DNA of 25,700 bases from Massilia sp. UBA2604 (lineage in GTDB: Bacteria; Pseudomonadota; Gammaproteobacteria; Burkholderiales; Burkholderiaceae_D): the NCBI GenBank assembly GCA_002339265.1, contig DDKG01000341.1, positions 1-25,700 of the forward strand. Reading direction: 5' to 3'. The stretch's first letter is position 1; every line of letters starts with the position of its first letter. The translations under genes and the position numbers were made by a program. The notes beneath the pieces were generated by a model that worked only from the letters and a program-made list of their open reading frames with translations, ran no database searches and was not told the DNA's origin. Of the stretch, positions 1 to 9,121 are shown piece after piece.

Positions 1-471
1 CAGGAAGAAGCGCATGCCCTTCGCCTGGTATTCCTTCATGATCTCGGCGATGCCGTCGACGTTCATCGGCTGCGCGTCGTCGGTATAGTCGCCCGGCAGC
101 GCCACGACGCGGATGCCCTTGGCGTAGGCGTCGTCCAGCGCGGCGAAGAAGGCGAAGTAGTTCTCGTTGAACAGGCGGGTCGAGGTCAGCTGCGCGTACA
201 TCGTGCGGATGGTCGCGTGCTTGCCGTCCTTGGTGGGAATGCCGGCGAACTGGCTGTTCTTGAAGTCGCCGTAGACGTTCTGGAAGTGGACGTCGCTCAT
301 GAAGGCGACCGGCGTGGGAGCGGGCGGGGTGGGCGTCGGGTCGGGCGTCTGCACCGGTGGGGGCGTGGTGGCGACGGGGTCCAGCGGGTCGCCGGGGCTG
401 CAGCCGGCCAGCAGGGCGAGGGAAAGGGCGGCGGCGCAGGAAGCGGCAGCGGTCAAGCGTAAGCGGGTCAT
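1..471 (-). CDS. Lipoprotein metallophosphoesterase (partial, C-terminus off the left edge)
   Basis: The first 157 residues are visible. A basic start and hydrophobic stretch end in a lipobox (LLAGC, Cys24), so the protein should be lipidated and exported. A Pro/Thr-rich spacer (about residues 33-54) leads to a globular domain with D60-x-H62 (AFMSDVHF) and G127-D128-x-x-D131 (LPGDYTDD). These are the first two metal-binding motifs of calcineurin-like phosphoesterases; the later GNHE and GHxH motifs would lie outside the window. GGAG lies about 7 bases before the ATG. The substrate cannot be told; relatives hydrolyse phosphomonoesters, phosphodiesters or nucleotides in the periplasm. The two motifs plus the lipobox make the family call fairly safe, but the full length is unknown. 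Confidence 0.8.
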   Translation of the reverse strand, partial: MTRLRLTAAASCAAALSLALLAGCSPGDPLDPVATTPPPVQTPDPTPTPPAPTPVAFMSDVHFQNVYGDFKNSQFAGIPTKDGKHATIRTMYAQLTSTRLFNENYFAFFAALDDAYAKGIRVVALPGDYTDDAQPMNVDGIAEIMKEYQAKGMRFFL

Positions 472-523
472 GCAAAACTCCGGTCAGAAAGATGGCCGGG
501 ATGATTGCATTTTTGCATGACCG

Positions 524-536
524 CTTTGTTACAAAG
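524..536. repeat. 13-bp palindrome upstream of the phosphoesterase gene
   Basis: CTTTGT-T-ACAAAG is a perfect inverted repeat about 53 bp before the phosphoesterase start, in a promoter-like position. It could be an operator, but nothing identifies a regulator. Confidence 0.3.
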
Positions 537-623
537 GAGGTGTGGGTGCGGCCACCTTCTGTCCATATCTCGGGTGGCTCCGGGCAAAGCTGCAGGCATC
601 GAAGCAAGTCGCCAACGCCATAA

Positions 624-651
624 CGTCGTTCCCGCCTGCGCGGGAACGACG
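624..651. repeat. REP-like intergenic hairpin
   Basis: A perfect 12-bp inverted repeat (CGTCGTTCCCGC and its complement) with a CTGC loop lies in the 235-bp gap between the phosphoesterase start and the glnS stop. No T-run follows on either strand, so it looks like a dispersed TTCCCGC/GCGGGAA-type repeat rather than a classical terminator. The hairpin array at 22928-23003 has a similar short GC stem and 4-base loop. Confidence 0.6.
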
Positions 652-686
652 ATATTGCGGGTGGCGGAAGAACAGCGCCGATTATT

Positions 687-703
687 GGCCAGCTTACCTG
701 GCC
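687..703 (-). terminator. Possible weak terminator after glnS
   Basis: GGCCAG and CTGGCC form a 6-bp stem with a 5-base loop just past the glnS stop, followed on the minus strand by AATAATC. The U-tract is poor, so this is tentative. Confidence 0.3.
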
Positions 704-706
704 TGA

Positions 707-2461
<1,755 letters not shown>

Positions 2462-2589
2462 GAAATAGTTCTGGAAGGGTAAGTTGGAGGGCATTTTACC
2501 GTACCCGGAGGCGGCTGAGGTTGCCCGTGAATCTGCCCGTGCTGCGCGCTCGAAGCCGGGCCTCGCGCCACGACCGGCGTTTTCTATAG

Positions 2590-2595
2590 GATAAT
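2590..2595 (+). promoter_or_regulatory. Candidate -10 box for the J-domain run
   Basis: GATAAT (5 of 6 to consensus) sits 44 bp before the J-domain start, in the only intergenic space ahead of the run. No convincing -35 is visible at 16-18 bp. Confidence 0.3.
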
Positions 2596-2638
2596 CTCTA
2601 TTTACGCATTTTTAAGATAGTTGCCGGGAGAGTTTCTG

Positions 2639-2932
2639 TTGGAAAATTTATATGCGATCCTCGGCGTCGCGCCGAATGCCACCGACGACGAGATCAAGAA
2701 AGTCTACCGCTCGCTGGCCATGCGCTACCACCCGGACCGCAACCAGGCGCCAGGCGCGGAAGCGCGTTTCAAGGCCGTCACCAAGGCCTACGAAATCCTT
2801 TCCGACCGCGCCAAACGCGAAGAGTACAACCAGAGCGTCAACCACCGCATCGTGCTGGACGCCGAGGCCGAGGCTTACGAGCTGTGGCGCTCGCTGTTCG
2901 CGCTCAACGGCGTGAACCTGCCGCCGAACTGA
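2639..2932 (+). CDS. Minimal J-domain (DnaJ-like) co-chaperone
   Basis: A 97-residue protein that is almost entirely a J-domain. Residues 3-65 carry helix I (LYAILGV), helix II ([18 protein letters not shown]) with the invariant HPD at 31-33, and helix III ([21 protein letters not shown]). J-domains stimulate ATP hydrolysis by Hsp70. The G/F-rich, zinc-finger and substrate-binding parts of DnaJ are missing; only about 30 C-terminal residues follow. The start is taken as TTG 2639 because GGGAGAG lies 6-7 bases ahead; a TTG at 2621 would add six residues but has no such site. No Hsp70 gene is in the window. It heads a same-strand run of unknown acidic proteins, which suggests a dedicated co-chaperone, an inference from position only. 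Confidence 0.88.
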   Translation: MENLYAILGVAPNATDDEIKKVYRSLAMRYHPDRNQAPGAEARFKAVTKAYEILSDRAKREEYNQSVNHRIVLDAEAEAYELWRSLFALNGVNLPPN

Positions 2933-2992
2933 ACGCCCTCACGGCAACGCACCGGACGCGGCCAAGCCCGCGTCCCATCAACAGGATAGAAC

Positions 2993-3502
2993 ATGAAGAA
3001 CGTACATCCCGAATTCTCCTTCCAGTCGCGTGAGCTGGAAGGCCAGATCGAGGGCACCCTGGGCGACCCGCCCAACCGCAAGAACTACGACATGATGGTC
3101 GGCGCGCTGGTGTCCGAATACGCCGACGGCGGCGGCATCGACGACGTCAACATGATGGCGTTCGCGCTGGTCGACAAGATCCGCTTCCTGGATCCCAAGG
3201 GCCTGATGCGCGAGGCGGCCGACTACGCCGACGGCGACCCTGCGCGCGTGTTCGCCATGGCCGAGTGCGATGGCGAGGACGGCAAGGCCATGTACGAGGG
3301 CATGACCGCCAATTTCCCGGAACTGGCGCGCCAGGCCATCATCACCGCCTTCCTGTTCAAGAACCAGAACCGCTGGGACGATGACGACCAGTCGCTCGAG
3401 CAGCTGGGCCGCGACGATGACGGCGACGATGTCGACGACAACGGCGAAGCCACCGACGACTTCACCGGCCTGTTCGACGAAGGAGACCGCGATGAGCGAT
3501 GA
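2993..3502 (+). CDS. Acidic protein of unknown function, second in the J-domain run
   Basis: I do not recognise this 169-residue protein. The first 125 residues look like a compact helical domain with several Met and aromatic positions and no membrane segment or signal peptide. From about residue 129 it becomes a strongly acidic, probably disordered tail (DDDDQ, RDDDGDDVDD, ATDDF). AGGATA lies about 7 bases before the ATG. It starts 60 bp after the J-domain gene and its last 11 bases overlap the next gene, so translation of the two is likely coupled. Codon choice is GC-rich like its neighbours, which supports real coding. A client or adaptor of the J-protein is conceivable but not shown. Confidence 0.75.
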   Translation: MKNVHPEFSFQSRELEGQIEGTLGDPPNRKNYDMMVGALVSEYADGGGIDDVNMMAFALVDKIRFLDPKGLMREAADYADGDPARVFAMAECDGEDGKAMYEGMTANFPELARQAIITAFLFKNQNRWDDDDQSLEQLGRDDDGDDVDDNGEATDDFTGLFDEGDRDER

Positions 3503-4277
3503 GAGCAGCAAATCCAACCTGCCGGCCCTGGTCAGCCAGGTCGGCGAACTGGTGCTGGCCGGCTCGCTGGAGCACGCCGAAGAGGTGTTCTCGAAAGCCG
3601 CCGACGAGCATGGCGACTACGCCGTGGCGCAAGTGCTGACCGAGCTGCCGCCGCAAGTGACGGCGCTGCACCTGTCGGGCTTCGACGGCGCCAAGACCTC
3701 GCTGGCCACCATGCTGGTGCCGCCCAAGGCCTGGGCCGACAGCCTGGCCTTCATCGCCGCCACCTGGCCCGATAACCTGATCGAGGACGATCCCGAGCGC
3801 ATCGCCGAGAACCTGTTCAATCACGTGCATGGCGTGGTGTATGCCCAGGACGACGAGGAGCGCCGCAACGAGCTGCTCGAGGCGGCGTCCGCCACCGACC
3901 ATGGCGCCACCGTGTTCGCCATCCTGTGGTCGCTGGCGCCGAAGGAAATCCTTGAAGTGGCGGGCGAGATCCTGTCGAAGGGCCGTTATGTGAGCGGCCA
4001 GACCAGCGCCGACAGCGACGTCGTGCCGCTGGCGGTCGACCTGGCCAAGGCGACCGAGGACGGCTGGGAGCGTTCGCTGCTCGAGCTGTTCCCGGAATTC
4101 CGCCATAGCGCCGAGATGGCAGAGATCGAGCTGCCCGACGATCCGGACGAAGAGTCCGAATTCATGCAGCGCTCGACCCGCGACCTGCTGCTGCGCCTGC
4201 GCAAGCAAGTGCCGTCGGTGCGCACCCGGCAAGCCCGCAGCCCGCGCCGCAGCCTGGGCACGGACATCTTCTCGTGA
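3492..4277 (+). CDS. Unknown helical acidic protein, third in the J-domain run
   Basis: This 261-residue protein is not recognised. It is predicted soluble and mostly helical, with many Asp/Glu residues; a basic C-terminal patch (about residues 232-255, rich in Arg) contrasts with the acidic body. I see no catalytic motif, signal peptide or membrane segment. The start is fixed by AGGAG at 3481-3485, 6-7 bases before ATG 3492, inside the end of the previous gene. Its stop overlaps the next gene's GTG (GTGA at 4274-4277). The tight overlaps indicate one transcript with genes 2 and 4, so the products probably act together. Confidence 0.72.
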   Translation: MSDESSKSNLPALVSQVGELVLAGSLEHAEEVFSKAADEHGDYAVAQVLTELPPQVTALHLSGFDGAKTSLATMLVPPKAWADSLAFIAATWPDNLIEDDPERIAENLFNHVHGVVYAQDDEERRNELLEAASATDHGATVFAILWSLAPKEILEVAGEILSKGRYVSGQTSADSDVVPLAVDLAKATEDGWERSLLELFPEFRHSAEMAEIELPDDPDEESEFMQRSTRDLLLRLRKQVPSVRTRQARSPRRSLGTDIFS

Positions 4278-5173
4278 GCGGAGTAGCGGTCAATATGCTG
4301 CCAGCCATCGTCATCGAACAACCGCCGCGCCTGATCCGCGCGATCAGGCTGCTGCCGGGCGAAGCCACGCCCGACGAAGCGGCGATCCTGGCCGACGAGC
4401 TGTCCGGGATCACCGCCATGGTGGCCGAGAAGTTCACCAACGATCGCACCGCCGAAGGGATTCAGCGCGCGCTGTTGCTGGCCATCGGCGGCGTGTCGCT
4501 GGGCCTCGAACACCTGATCCAGAGCGAAGACGAGGGCGACCTGGACGCGCTCGACATCCTGGTGGGGGAGGGCGCCGAACACGCCTTCCAGGCCGGTTTT
4601 CGCATGATCCGCGAGCTGGCCGCGCTGCCCGAGGACAGCCTGGTGAGCGAGTACGACAACGATCCGGTGTACGCCCAGCGGCGCCTGAAGGAGCTGTTCG
4701 TCGACATCTGCACCGCCGATCCGGGCGAATCGTGGTCGGGCTACGAGCGCTTCCTGGGCCAGGTCCAGCAGCGCCAGCAGGTCCAGGCAGTCGTCAAGGC
4801 CGCCGAGTGGCTGCGCAAGAACCACTACGAGGGCCCGGTCAAGGATCCGGACCTGAACTCGGAAGGCGTGATCGCGCTGGCCATCATCTTCGCGGCCGAG
4901 GGCGGCGCGCGCATCACGGCGCGCACCGGCCAGAGCGAGTTCGAGCGCTTCGTGAAGGCGGTGCGCAAGCACCAGCCCGATTTCGAACAGGGCTGGGCCG
5001 AGTTCCTGGCGCGCATCCCGCCGGCCCACCAGCCGGTGATCGCCGAGCGCATCGACATCTATCGCAAGCATTGCACGGTGCTGGAGCAGATCTCTACCCG
5101 CGCGACGATCGCGCAGCTGATGACCGAGCTGGAGAACTACGCCGGTTCCGAAGTGGACCCGGAATACCCTTGA
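4274..5173 (+). CDS. Unknown helical protein, fourth in the J-domain run
   Basis: A 299-residue soluble, largely alpha-helical protein that I cannot assign to a family. There is no signal peptide, transmembrane stretch or obvious active-site motif; helices such as EGIQRALLLAIGGVSLGLEHL and GVIALAIIFAAEGG suggest a helical-repeat fold. The GTG start at 4274 overlaps the previous stop (GTGA). An ATG at 4295 would remove seven residues and has GGAG about 11 bases upstream, so the start is ambiguous. Its TGA overlaps a TTG start of the MFS gene (TTGA at 5170-5173). Confidence 0.72.
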   Translation: MSGVAVNMLPAIVIEQPPRLIRAIRLLPGEATPDEAAILADELSGITAMVAEKFTNDRTAEGIQRALLLAIGGVSLGLEHLIQSEDEGDLDALDILVGEGAEHAFQAGFRMIRELAALPEDSLVSEYDNDPVYAQRRLKELFVDICTADPGESWSGYERFLGQVQQRQQVQAVVKAAEWLRKNHYEGPVKDPDLNSEGVIALAIIFAAEGGARITARTGQSEFERFVKAVRKHQPDFEQGWAEFLARIPPAHQPVIAERIDIYRKHCTVLEQISTRATIAQLMTELENYAGSEVDPEYP

Positions 5174-6387
5174 GCACAAGCACGCCAGGCGCACGCATCG
5201 CCGCCGGCAGCCCGGCTTTCCGGCGCATCAACCGCGCGATGGCGTTCGGGGGCTTTTCCATCTTCGCGCTGCTGTATTGCGTGCAGCCGCTGATGCCGCT
5301 GCTGGGCCACGACTTCCACTTGTCGCCGGCCCAGAGCAGCCTGGTGCTGTCGGTGTCCACCGCCACCCTGGCGCTGGCGCTGCTGGGGTCTTCCAGCGTG
5401 GCCGAGCGCTTCGGCCGCAAGACGGTCATGGTGGCCTCGATGATCAGCGGGGCGGTGCTGACCCTGGCCTGCGCGCTGGCCGCCAACTACACCCAGCTGG
5501 TGGCCGTGCGCGGCCTGATGGGCCTGATGCTGGGTGGTTTGCCGGCCGTGGCCATGGCGTATTTGAGCGACGAGATCGAACCGACCTCGCTCGGCCTGTC
5601 GATGGGCATGTACATCAGCGGCAGCGCCTTCGGCGGCATGAGCGGACGGGTGATTGCAGCCTTCATCAGCGATTTCGCGTCGTGGCGGGTGGCGGTCGGG
5701 CTGCTCGGCGCGGCCGGGCTGTACGCGGCCTGGGAATTCTCGCGCAGCCTGCCGCCGTCGCGCCATGGCGGCGCGCTGCCGGCGCGCGGGCCCGGCTTCA
5801 TCGACGGCCTGCGCATCCATTTGCGCGACCCGGGCCTGCCCTGGCTGTTCGCGTTGCCGTTCCTGCTGATGGGCGCCTTCGTCAGTCTGTATAACTACAT
5901 CGGCTACCGCCTGCTGGCGCCGCCGTTCGGACTGCGCCAGAGCGCCGTGGGGCTGCTGTCGCTGCTCTACCTTCTTGGCATCTTCAGTTCGATGTGGGCC
6001 GGCAAGCTGGCCGACCGCCTGGGCCGGCGCAACGTGCTGTGGCTGGTGATGGGGGTGATGATCGCCGGCCTGCTGGTGACGCTGGTCGATGCGGTCGTCG
6101 CCGTGGTGCTGGGCGTGGGTCTGGCCACCTTCGGCTTCTTCGCCGCCCATTCGGTAGCCAGCAGCTGGGTCGGACGGCGTGCACAGCCGCCGCAGGCGCT
6201 GGCCTCGGGCATCTACCTGTTCTTCTATTATCTCGGCTCGAGCGTGGTGGGGTGGTTCACCGGCTATGTCTACGAGCACTGGGCCTGGCCCGGGGTGGTG
6301 GCGCTGCTGGGCGCGATCCTCGGCGTCGGCCTGTTGATCGCGCTGCGCCTGCGCACGCTGGCGCCAGTACAGATGCCGCCGCGCTGA
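5170..6387 (+). CDS. YnfM-like MFS exporter
   Basis: A 405-residue inner-membrane transporter of the major facilitator superfamily, with about 12 hydrophobic segments starting near residue 24. It resembles E. coli YnfM closely in several places: the FALLYCVQPLMP segment in helix 1, the loop 2-3 signature AERFGRK (78-84), a MGMYISG-SAFGGMSGR segment in helices 4-5, and AHSVASSWVGRRA (326-338). YnfM belongs to the drug/sugar efflux type; the real substrate is unknown. I start at TTG 5170, which overlaps the previous TGA by 3 bases; ATG 5239 would cut into helix 1. Being coupled to the J-domain run may be chance co-transcription. It ends 4 bp from the convergent gene at 6392. Confidence 0.9.
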   Translation: MSTSTPGARIAAGSPAFRRINRAMAFGGFSIFALLYCVQPLMPLLGHDFHLSPAQSSLVLSVSTATLALALLGSSSVAERFGRKTVMVASMISGAVLTLACALAANYTQLVAVRGLMGLMLGGLPAVAMAYLSDEIEPTSLGLSMGMYISGSAFGGMSGRVIAAFISDFASWRVAVGLLGAAGLYAAWEFSRSLPPSRHGGALPARGPGFIDGLRIHLRDPGLPWLFALPFLLMGAFVSLYNYIGYRLLAPPFGLRQSAVGLLSLLYLLGIFSSMWAGKLADRLGRRNVLWLVMGVMIAGLLVTLVDAVVAVVLGVGLATFGFFAAHSVASSWVGRRAQPPQALASGIYLFFYYLGSSVVGWFTGYVYEHWAWPGVVALLGAILGVGLLIALRLRTLAPVQMPPR

Positions 6388-6391
6388 GCCG

Positions 6392-6622
6392 CTAGATCGG
6401 CAGGCGGCCGCGCGGCAGCGGCAGGATCGCCTCGGACACCGCCTGTTCCGGCGTGAGCCGGCGGCAGGCGTCGGGCCGCTCCAGGACCCGTTCGATCACG
6501 GAAGCGGGAACGTTCTTGTATTCCATATAGCGCCGGGCCTGGATGGCATCGCGCACGGTCAGGATGTTCAGGCCGCGCGCCACGGCGTTGGCGGTGGTTT
6601 CATCGCTGCGTCGTTGCCGCAT
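6392..6622 (-). CDS. Small protein of unknown function
   Basis: A basic, helical protein of about 76 residues (MRQRRSDE...), with no signal peptide or membrane segment. Its middle (ANAVARGLNILTVRDAIQARRYMEYKNVP) and the following helix (ASVIERVLERP) resemble small hypothetical proteins I associate with Oxalobacteraceae, from memory only. The ATG at 6622 has GAGAG at good spacing; the ATG at 6628 would add two residues but would sit directly on that site. GC-rich third positions support coding. Convergent with the MFS gene. Confidence 0.65.
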   Translation of the reverse strand: MRQRRSDETTANAVARGLNILTVRDAIQARRYMEYKNVPASVIERVLERPDACRRLTPEQAVSEAILPLPRGRLPI

Positions 6623-6663
6623 TTGCATCTCTCACAACATCTTCGAATCGTCTACTGTCGAGT

Positions 6664-6687
6664 GCGGATGGTTCATTAGGCATCCGC
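6664..6687. repeat. Intergenic hairpin between infA and the small protein gene
   Basis: GCGGATG and CATCCGC form a perfect 7-bp stem around a 10-base loop, about 40 bp upstream of the 6622 start on the minus strand. It has no U-tract. It may be a leader structure or operator. Confidence 0.3.
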
Positions 6688-6758
6688 GCGTTCGGGGATG
6701 ATAACCCGCCTCGCGCGCGATCTGCCAGCCTGGTCGGAAAAGCGTACGCACAAATGAA

Positions 6759-6781
6759 AACGCCACGCTGGGCGTGGCGTT
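6759..6781 (-). terminator. Rho-independent terminator of the IF-1 gene
   Basis: AACGCCACGC and GCGTGGCGTT form a 10-bp stem with a 3-base loop, followed on the minus strand by TTCATTTG. It lies 23 bp past the IF-1 stop. Confidence 0.7.
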
Positions 6782-6803
6782 GCTTGCCGATGGGCTGTGC
6801 CGA

Positions 6804-7073
6804 TCAGCGGCGCGCTGCGCGGTTCACCGGTGGACGCGGACCGCTGCCGGTCTTGCCCAGGTGGCGGAAGGTGATGCGACCCTTGCTCAGGTCGTAAGGC
6901 GACAGTTCCAGGCTGACCTGGTCGCCGGCGATGATGCGGATGTGGTTCTTGCGCATCTTGCCGGAGGTGTAGGCGATCAGCTTGTGGCCGTTTTCGCAAT
7001 CGACACGGTAACGCGAATCGGGCAGCACTTCGGCGACGACGCCATTCATTTCGATGAGTTCTTCTTTTGCCAA
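6804..7073 (-). CDS. infA: Translation initiation factor IF-1 (second-copy type, extended C-terminus)
   Basis: An 89-residue IF-1. It binds the A site of the 30S subunit during initiation. The S1-like OB fold is complete: [43 protein letters not shown] and [25 protein letters not shown]-1 of ribosomal-protein operons is about 72 residues; this one has a Pro/Arg-rich tail (residues 73-89) and stands alone, as do second IF-1 copies of many Burkholderiales. The start codon is TTG: AGGAG lies 6 bases before it, and it gives the family-typical MAKEE N-terminus. A terminator follows at 6759-6781, so it is probably monocistronic. Whether the canonical copy also exists cannot be seen here. Confidence 0.95.
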   Translation of the reverse strand: MAKEELIEMNGVVAEVLPDSRYRVDCENGHKLIAYTSGKMRKNHIRIIAGDQVSLELSPYDLSKGRITFRHLGKTGSGPRPPVNRAARR

Positions 7074-7642
7074 GATGGGCTCCTGTTAGTTTAAATACGA
7101 TATCGGGCCGGCCTGGCGCGAAGGCGCACGGGCTGGCGGGTGAGGCGGCCCGCGCAAGCAGGCAGTGTGATGACCGTGGCGGCGCGGCGCAGGCGCCTTG
7201 CCGGGGAATGAACAAGCCCGCACGTGCGGCAGGCTGGTATTCGATGTCAGGTATGACGGTTACTTCGTTGGGTGCGACGGCCCGCGTTCCGCGTCGCGCT
7301 TCAGGGCTGCGCTGCTGGCGCAGTATTCGTCCGCAGGAACACGATATGGGGACGGAACCAGGAATTTCCAGAGGCAATCTCGTGTCGCCAGCCCAGCACT
7401 AAACCGCAATATGCATACGCGCAATACGCGCGCGGGTTGATCGATGCCGCAATATCGATAGTGTAGCACGGTTGGCGCTGTGCTGTCCCGGCTCGCCCTT
7501 GATAAGGATATAATCCCAGCAATATCCGTTGCGCTGCAGTCGTACCGCGCGCGACGCTTCCCACCCCAGGCCATCCCCCATCCCGTTCTTCGTGCGTAGA
7601 CGCGGATGCGCGTGAACCGGCCTATATCCAGGGCTGTATTTC
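7074..7642. other. Non-coding gap between IF-1 and KaiC genes
   Basis: No convincing gene is found in 569 bp; open frames here lack ribosome-binding sites and the GC-rich codon pattern. It holds a perfect 12-bp palindrome CCGCACGTGCGG at 7218-7229. There are three copies of CGCAATAT/C at 7405, 7420 and 7449, and two ATCGAT sites 8 bp apart (7440-7445 and 7454-7459). A TATAAT box lies at 7509-7514. Promoters for the two flanking genes must lie here; a small RNA is possible but not shown. Confidence 0.5.
7509..7514 (+). promoter_or_regulatory. Candidate -10 box for the KaiC/kinase genes
   Basis: A perfect TATAAT within the small inverted repeat GGAT-ATA-ATCC (7506-7516), about 130 bp before the KaiC start. 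No -35 match is visible at 16-18 bp, so an activator may be needed or the true promoter lies elsewhere. Confidence 0.4.
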
Positions 7643-9121
7643 ATGACTGACCGCACTTCGACCGGCATTCCCGGTCTCGACGACATCCTGGGTGGCGGCC
7701 TGACGCCCAAACGCCTGTACCTGGTCGAGGGTTCGCCCGGCGCCGGCAAGACCACCCTCGGCCTGCAGTTCCTGCTCGACGGCGTGGCCCGGGGCGAGAG
7801 CGGCATGTATATCACCCTGTCCGAGACCACCGACGAGCTGGTGGCAGTGGGCCACAGCCATGGCTGGGACCTGGGGGCGCTGTCGATCGTCGAGCTGGCC
7901 GGCGACGACGACCTCGACCCGGATTCGCAGCAGTCGGTGTTCCATCCATCCGAAGTGGAGCTGGGTGAAACGACGCGCAAGGTGATGGACCAGGTCGACG
8001 CCCTGCGTCCGATGCGCATCGTGTTCGACAGCCTGTCCGAGGTGCGCCTGCTGGCCCAGAACCCGCTGCGCTACCGGCGCCAGATCCTTGCGCTCAAGCA
8101 GTTCTTCTCGGCGCGCGACTGCACCGTGCTGCTGCTCGACGACAAGACCGCCGAATCCGACCAGCACCTGCACAGCCTGGCCCACGGCGTCATCAGCCTG
8201 GAGCAGCTCACCAGGGAATACGGCAAGGAGCGGCGCCGGGTCAACGTCCTCAAGATGCGCGGCATTCGCTTTCGCGGCGGCTTCCACGACTACACGCTCG
8301 ACACCGGCGGCATCGTCATGTATCCGCGCCTGGTCGCCGCCGAGCACGTGCGCGACTTCACGCCGCAGGTCGATTCGAGCGGTTCCGACGGCTTTGATGC
8401 GCTGCTCGGCGGCGGCCTGGTGCGCGGCACGAATACCCTGCTGGTGGGCCCGTCCGGCATCGGCAAGACGACGCTGTCGACGCGCTGCCTGCTGTCGGCG
8501 CTGCAGCGCGGCGAGCAGGCGTCTTACTACCTGTTCGACGAGGGACTCGGCACCTTCTTCGCCCGCAGCCACCAGCTCGGCCTCGACCTGCGTCCCTATC
8601 TCGCCAATGGCCAGCTCACCATCGACCACTTCGATCCGGCCGAGCTGTCGCCGGGCGAATTCGCCCAGAAGCTGCGCGACGCGGTCGACCAGCGCCGCAG
8701 CCGCTTCATCGTCATCGACAGCCTGAACGCCTATCTGCAGGCGATGCCGGGCGAGCATTTCCTGATCCTGCAGATGCACGAACTGTTGTCCTACCTGAAC
8801 CAGCAGGGCGTGACCACGCTGATGATCCTCGGCCAGCACGGCATGATGGCCGAGGCGCGCACCGACGTCGACCTGAGCTACCTGAGCGACACCACGGTGC
8901 TGCTGCGCTTCTTCGAGGCGCGCGGCAGGGTGCGGCGCGCGATCAGCGTGATCAAGAGCCGCACCACCGAGCACGCCACGACCATCCACGAGCTGCTGCT
9001 GGGCGAAGGAGGGGTGCTCATCGGCGCCCCGCTGGACGGATTCGAGGGCGTCCTTGCCGGCATGCCGACCTACCGCGGGGGCACGCCGCTGATGGCGCAG
9101 GCCGGGCATGCACCGGAATAG
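7643..9121 (+). CDS. KaiC-like double RecA-type ATPase
   Basis: A 492-residue protein with two tandem KaiC/RecA domains. Walker A motifs are GSPGAGKTT (30-38) and GPSGIGKTT (269-277); Walker B-like strands are RIVFDS (125-130) and FIVIDS (355-360). The catalytic acidic pair of KaiC (EE) appears as S60-E61 in the first domain and D299-E300 in the second. Aligned by eye, the cyanobacterial phosphosites Ser431/Thr432 correspond to Ser412/Tyr413 (DLSYLSDT). No kaiA or kaiB gene is nearby, so a full Kai clock is not implied. KaiC homologues of proteobacteria often pair with histidine kinases, as here: its last 14 bases overlap the hybrid kinase. It likely acts as an ATPase scaffold or signalling partner. 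The SD is weak. Confidence 0.92.
   Translation: MTDRTSTGIPGLDDILGGGLTPKRLYLVEGSPGAGKTTLGLQFLLDGVARGESGMYITLSETTDELVAVGHSHGWDLGALSIVELAGDDDLDPDSQQSVFHPSEVELGETTRKVMDQVDALRPMRIVFDSLSEVRLLAQNPLRYRRQILALKQFFSARDCTVLLLDDKTAESDQHLHSLAHGVISLEQLTREYGKERRRVNVLKMRGIRFRGGFHDYTLDTGGIVMYPRLVAAEHVRDFTPQVDSSGSDGFDALLGGGLVRGTNTLLVGPSGIGKTTLSTRCLLSALQRGEQASYYLFDEGLGTFFARSHQLGLDLRPYLANGQLTIDHFDPAELSPGEFAQKLRDAVDQRRSRFIVIDSLNAYLQAMPGEHFLILQMHELLSYLNQQGVTTLMILGQHGMMAEARTDVDLSYLSDTTVLLRFFEARGRVRRAISVIKSRTTEHATTIHELLLGEGGVLIGAPLDGFEGVLAGMPTYRGGTPLMAQAGHAPE

Noticed and set aside
533..542. AAAGGAGGTG, a near-perfect anti-16S match, with a 25-codon frame from GTG 546
   Set aside because: The encoded peptide is short and shows no coding bias; a chance match is more likely than a gene or rRNA remnant.
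4732..5169. Longer N-terminus for the MFS exporter
   Set aside because: This part lies over the previous gene in another frame, and the peptide is Gly/Arg/Pro-rich with no similarity to MFS proteins.
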